Part shown: positions 7,067-9,308 of the stretch, in pieces
How positions within the stretch are numbered: position 1 is the first letter of the stretch
How the letters are laid out: each line of letters starts with the position of its first letter
DNA from: Candidatus Zixiibacteriota bacterium
GTDB lineage: Bacteria > Zixibacteria > MSB-5A5 > CAIYYT01
Direction of reading: 5' to 3'
DNA length: 9,308 nt
Assembly: GCA_963205155.1 (NCBI GenBank)
Contig: CAUJJY010000265.1
Coordinates: forward strand, 1-9,308
The notes under the pieces: model-generated
Databases searched by the model: none
Seen by the model: the letters and a program-made list of their open reading frames with translations, nothing else
What the model was told of the DNA's origin: nothing
Program-made: the position numbers and the translations under genes

Positions 7067-7211
7067 GTTGCCTTTGCATCTCGCTCGGAGCGTGAGAAAA
7101 CCGACATTCCCTCCCCCAAATTCTACCTGTCCGGCGTTATCAGGACTTCGTTATCTACATTATCGCATTGACAGATTCCTCAATTCTCCTCATCTTAGCT
7201 CAATAGACAAA

Positions 7212-7239
7212 TTGTCACGCGGGAGTGGTTCCCCATACT
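7212..7239 (+). promoter_or_regulatory. Possible promoter of the dockerin gene
   Basis: TTGTCA (7212-7217) and CATACT (7234-7239) are separated by 16 bp and match sigma-70 boxes at five and four positions. This would place a transcription start near 7246, about 37 bp before the ATG. A perfect TTGACA at 7168-7173 is also present but has no good -10. Both are weak inferences without knowing the sigma factors. Confidence 0.25.
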
Positions 7240-7282
7240 GCTCAAAGATCGAGTTTATGAAAAATTACTCCAGAGCAACCGT

Positions 7283-8023
7283 ATGTTAAGCAGACTCCTC
7301 GCAAATTGCGCCCTCGTTGTGGCGTTCGCAATTGCCATGGCACCAGACGTTAGTGGAAATGATCCCGACTATTACCTCCCAGACTCCGCGTATTTCGGCG
7401 TTCCGAGCTTTCGGGATGTGTGCGATTCTGAAGTTACAGTAGTACTGCCTGTCTATATCTGGTCCGACTATTACTCAGATATGAATGTGTTTCAATTTGT
7501 TTGGCAAGGGAACAGCAATTGCGACACAGTAATGATTTTCGTCACCGGAAGTGCAGACACAACAGCGTCCGGAGTGCAAATTGACCGTCTAGGGAATCGC
7601 ATTTGGGGGGGCAGTTTGTCCGAGCCCATGTTCCTCTGTCCTACGCAAGGTACACAGTTGTTTCTCCAACTGATATTCTCGGTACCACATGGAGATTCGC
7701 TCGCGATTGAAGTAGTTCCTAATAAGTTCTACTTTTCAACCCCATTTGAATTGTGGTATCCAATGTATATGAATTTGAATACCATTGTTCACGTTCCGGA
7801 AACTTTCGTGTTATCTCCCGGCGACGCCGACTGTTCTGGCGCCGCGACGATTTCCGATGTAGTGTTTCTGATAAATTATATTTTTTCCGGTGGCTCACCA
7901 CCACATGATTTGAATGCCGCGGATGCCGATGGCAGTTGCTCTGTCACAATTTCCGACGCCGTCCATCTTATCAGCTACATCTTTGCCGGAGGCGGCCCGC
8001 CAATCCCCGGATGCGTGCGCTAA
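7283..8023 (+). CDS. Secreted protein with C-terminal type I dockerin-like duplicated repeat
   Basis: This 246-residue protein begins with a Sec signal peptide (residues 1 to about 25, MLSRLLANCA then a hydrophobic core ending APDVSG). Residues about 26-175 form a beta-rich region with scattered cysteines and no catalytic motif I recognise. The C-terminus has two dockerin-type calcium loops: GDADCSG with D181, D183, S185 and D192, followed by the helix VVFLINYIFSGG; and DADGSCS with D214, D216, S218 and D225, followed by AVHLISYIFAGG. The spacing of 33 residues and the Gly-Gly-Pro-Pro ends are typical of dockerins outside classical cellulosomes. A cohesin-like partner or surface attachment is likely from the family; none is in the window. 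Codons are less biased toward C at the third position than in the lipid genes, so expression or history may differ. No strong ribosome binding site precedes the ATG. Confidence 0.8.
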   Translation: MLSRLLANCALVVAFAIAMAPDVSGNDPDYYLPDSAYFGVPSFRDVCDSEVTVVLPVYIWSDYYSDMNVFQFVWQGNSNCDTVMIFVTGSADTTASGVQIDRLGNRIWGGSLSEPMFLCPTQGTQLFLQLIFSVPHGDSLAIEVVPNKFYFSTPFELWYPMYMNLNTIVHVPETFVLSPGDADCSGAATISDVVFLINYIFSGGSPPHDLNAADADGSCSVTISDAVHLISYIFAGGGPPIPGCVR

Positions 8024-8040
8024 GCAGTTCGTAGCTAAGT

Positions 8041-8174
8041 AGGTCAGGAGCCCCGCGCTTCTGACAACTTCTCTCTAACAGTCTTCCCCGCCGAAAGCGC
8101 CTGCCGAAGGTGCCCGGGTTCGTAGGGGCGCAGCATGCTGCGCCCTGTCGCGCCGGAGGCGCGATAGTCCGTTG
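8041..8174. repeat. Palindromic intergenic repeat, copy C (H3, then H1-H2)
   Basis: It begins 17 bp after the dockerin gene stop. H3 comes first: TCAGGAG (8044-8050), loop CCCCGCG, CTTCTGA (8058-8064). After a diverged stretch and CTGCCGAAGGTGC (8101-8113) comes CGTAGGGG and a perfect 20-bp palindrome at 8126-8145 (H1 with no insertion, centre CATG). H2 follows: TCGCGCC (8148-8154), loop GGA, GGCGCGA (8158-8164), then TAGTCCGT. Compared with copy A the order of H1-H2 and H3 is circularly permuted. The sequence 8175-8265, between this element and the next gene, holds nothing I can name. Confidence 0.82.
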
Positions 8175-8265
8175 TCCCAAACCCTTTGCTCCCCCCCTTC
8201 AAGTTCTCCTCCCATTTGTCGATAATCAAACTATGATCACAACCGAACTCAAACTCGGATAAACC

Positions 8266-8886
8266 ATGCATCCCGAATCCTTACTCGTCGGCCTGATCCT
8301 TGGCATCATTCTCACCATCGCCATCTACGCCGCCCGCGGCCGCCGACCCGTTAATCTCAACAAACCGACACGCGTTCCCATTGGCCGTTATCTCGGCGGC
8401 TTTCCGCTCGCAACCTCGCCCGAGGATTCCGTCGACTGCCTCATCGACACGTCTGCCTTTGTCTTTGTTTCACGATTCAACAAAGAATTCGGTCGCATCC
8501 CCCGCACTGCCGTTGTCGACATCTTCTGCGAAGAGAAACCACAGCTCCTCCCGCGCCTGACCGCGACGAAGAACATCACCTTCCCGAATCTCGGCGTCGC
8601 CAAGAACCGCTCCCTTAGTGGTTACTGTCTGGTCATCGATTGGCAAATCGGCGATGTTCGCAACAATGCCGTGTTCGAATTCCGTGGTATCACCGCTCGC
8701 GTCACTGCACACAGCGTCGAGACGATTCTCAAAAGCAACTGCAAGGCCAGCGTCCCGCCTTTGCGTTTCGATGAAAGAAATTGCCCCTTCTGCCGTGAGG
8801 TCATCAAGAAAGAAGCCCTCCTCTGCAAGCACTGCCGCAGCCGCGTCACCGATCCCAAGCCCGCCCGGTTTACTTTGCCGGTTTGA
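8266..8886 (+). CDS. Membrane-anchored protein with C-terminal zinc ribbon
   Basis: I do not recognise the family. The 206-residue protein has one N-terminal membrane segment (about residues 5-22, ESLLVGLILGIILTIAIY) followed by a basic stretch, AARGRR, which predicts an N-out anchor with the rest in the cytoplasm. The middle, about 45-160, is soluble and mixed in character, without a motif I can assign. The C-terminus carries a four-cysteine zinc ribbon: C173-x2-C176 and C187-x2-C190 (NCPFCREVIKKEALLCKHC), the pattern of the small zinc-ribbon domains seen at protein ends in many bacteria. The gene follows repeat copy C and ends 2 bp from the oppositely oriented transporter gene. No good ribosome binding site precedes the ATG. 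A regulatory or scaffold role is possible, but nothing in the sequence decides it. Confidence 0.78.
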   Translation: MHPESLLVGLILGIILTIAIYAARGRRPVNLNKPTRVPIGRYLGGFPLATSPEDSVDCLIDTSAFVFVSRFNKEFGRIPRTAVVDIFCEEKPQLLPRLTATKNITFPNLGVAKNRSLSGYCLVIDWQIGDVRNNAVFEFRGITARVTAHSVETILKSNCKASVPPLRFDERNCPFCREVIKKEALLCKHCRSRVTDPKPARFTLPV

Positions 8887-8888
8887 CC

Positions 8889-9308
8889 CTATTTCGATTT
8901 TAGATTAACTGTCGCCACCCCTGCGAGCACCAGCGCCGCTCCGATGTAATCCTGTATCGTCAATAACTCGTCGAGTACGAAATATCCGAGGCACATCGCC
9001 ACCAACGGCGTTATCAAAGCCACCATCGACATCGTCAGGATGGGCAGTCGCTTAAGCAGCCAATAGTAACTCGTAAACGAAACCACCGAGCCAAAGGTCG
9101 CCAGAAAGATCATCGCACCGATCGAAGCCGTCGTTACCTTAAACATTGTGATATCTTCCACCAGCGCCGCCGTGATCGTCAGCAAAATCGCCCCCAGCAT
9201 CATCTGCAGCGTCACCATCGGAAACACATCCTCATCCTTGAGATATGCCTTGATGGAAACCGTCCCCACAGCCGCCGCCAGCGGTGATAACAACATCATC
9301 ACCATTCC
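8889..9308 (-). CDS. EamA/DMT-superfamily transporter, C-terminal part
   Basis: Only the last 139 codons are in the window; the gene enters from the right edge. The visible part is an integral membrane protein with about five helices, beginning LLSPLAAAVGTVSIKAYL, then VTLQMMLGAILLTITAALVE, GAMIFLATFGSVVSFTSYYWLL, MSMVALITPLVAMCLGYFVLDE and IGAALVLAGVATVNL. The succession of short helices, the SYYWLLKRLPILTMSMVALITPL region and the end DYIGAALVLAGVATVNL are typical of the second EamA domain of drug/metabolite transporters. The substrate cannot be told from this. Its TAG stop lies 2 bp from the stop of the zinc-ribbon gene, so the two transcripts must run into each other or end inside the opposite gene. 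Confidence 0.88.
   Translation of the reverse strand, partial: GMVMMLLSPLAAAVGTVSIKAYLKDEDVFPMVTLQMMLGAILLTITAALVEDITMFKVTTASIGAMIFLATFGSVVSFTSYYWLLKRLPILTMSMVALITPLVAMCLGYFVLDELLTIQDYIGAALVLAGVATVNLKSK

Noticed and set aside
6588..7079. 163-codon minus-strand open frame over the pyrophosphatase gene
   Set aside because: It is antisense to a gene with a full set of catalytic residues and begins inside repeat copy B; it has no ribosome binding site or known motif.
7257..7289. ATG at 7257 as an earlier start for the dockerin protein
   Set aside because: That frame ends at a TAA at 7287-7289, overlapping the real start at 7283, which is followed directly by a proper signal peptide in the correct frame.

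Overview
The window reads as a piece of chromosome from an uncultured Gram-negative-type bacterium. My best guess is candidate phylum Zixibacteria or a close FCB-group relative. That guess rests on two things: short secreted proteins ending in a duplicated dockerin-type calcium repeat (7283-8023), and a family of GC-rich palindromic intergenic repeats placed after genes. It comes from recognition of style, not from a marker gene. No rRNA, tRNA, CRISPR array, transposase or phage gene is visible.

Layout. On the minus strand, 1-1061 holds the 5' part of a large secreted protein gene. Its signal peptide and its body lie in the same reading frame but are separated by two in-frame TAG codons. A repeat element follows at 1156-1279. 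Next is a minus-strand pair, an acyltransferase of the GNAT superfamily (1279-2439) and a serine palmitoyltransferase-like enzyme (2459-3652). Across a 74-bp divergent promoter region a plus-strand series begins: an NAD-dependent epimerase/dehydratase-type reductase (3727-4755), a small four-helix membrane protein (4790-5191), a class V PLP aminotransferase-fold enzyme (5203-6360) and a class I inorganic pyrophosphatase (6408-6926). A second repeat element (6947-7066), a dockerin protein (7283-8023) and a third repeat element (8041-8174) follow. A membrane-anchored zinc-ribbon protein (8266-8886) then meets, tail to tail, the 3' end of an EamA/DMT-type transporter (8889-9308, minus).

How the genes work together. 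The centre looks like a bacterial ceramide (sphingolipid) locus. The serine palmitoyltransferase-like protein would condense serine with a fatty acyl thioester, the GNAT-type protein is a candidate bacterial ceramide synthase (bCerS-like), and the epimerase-type protein is a candidate CerR-like ketone reductase. These are the three enzyme classes described for Caulobacter ceramide synthesis. The small membrane protein and the class V PLP enzyme, coupled to the reductase gene by close spacing, are the least explained members and the most interesting candidates for new steps. The pyrophosphatase may be a housekeeping neighbour. No acyl carrier protein or acyl-activating enzyme is seen here.
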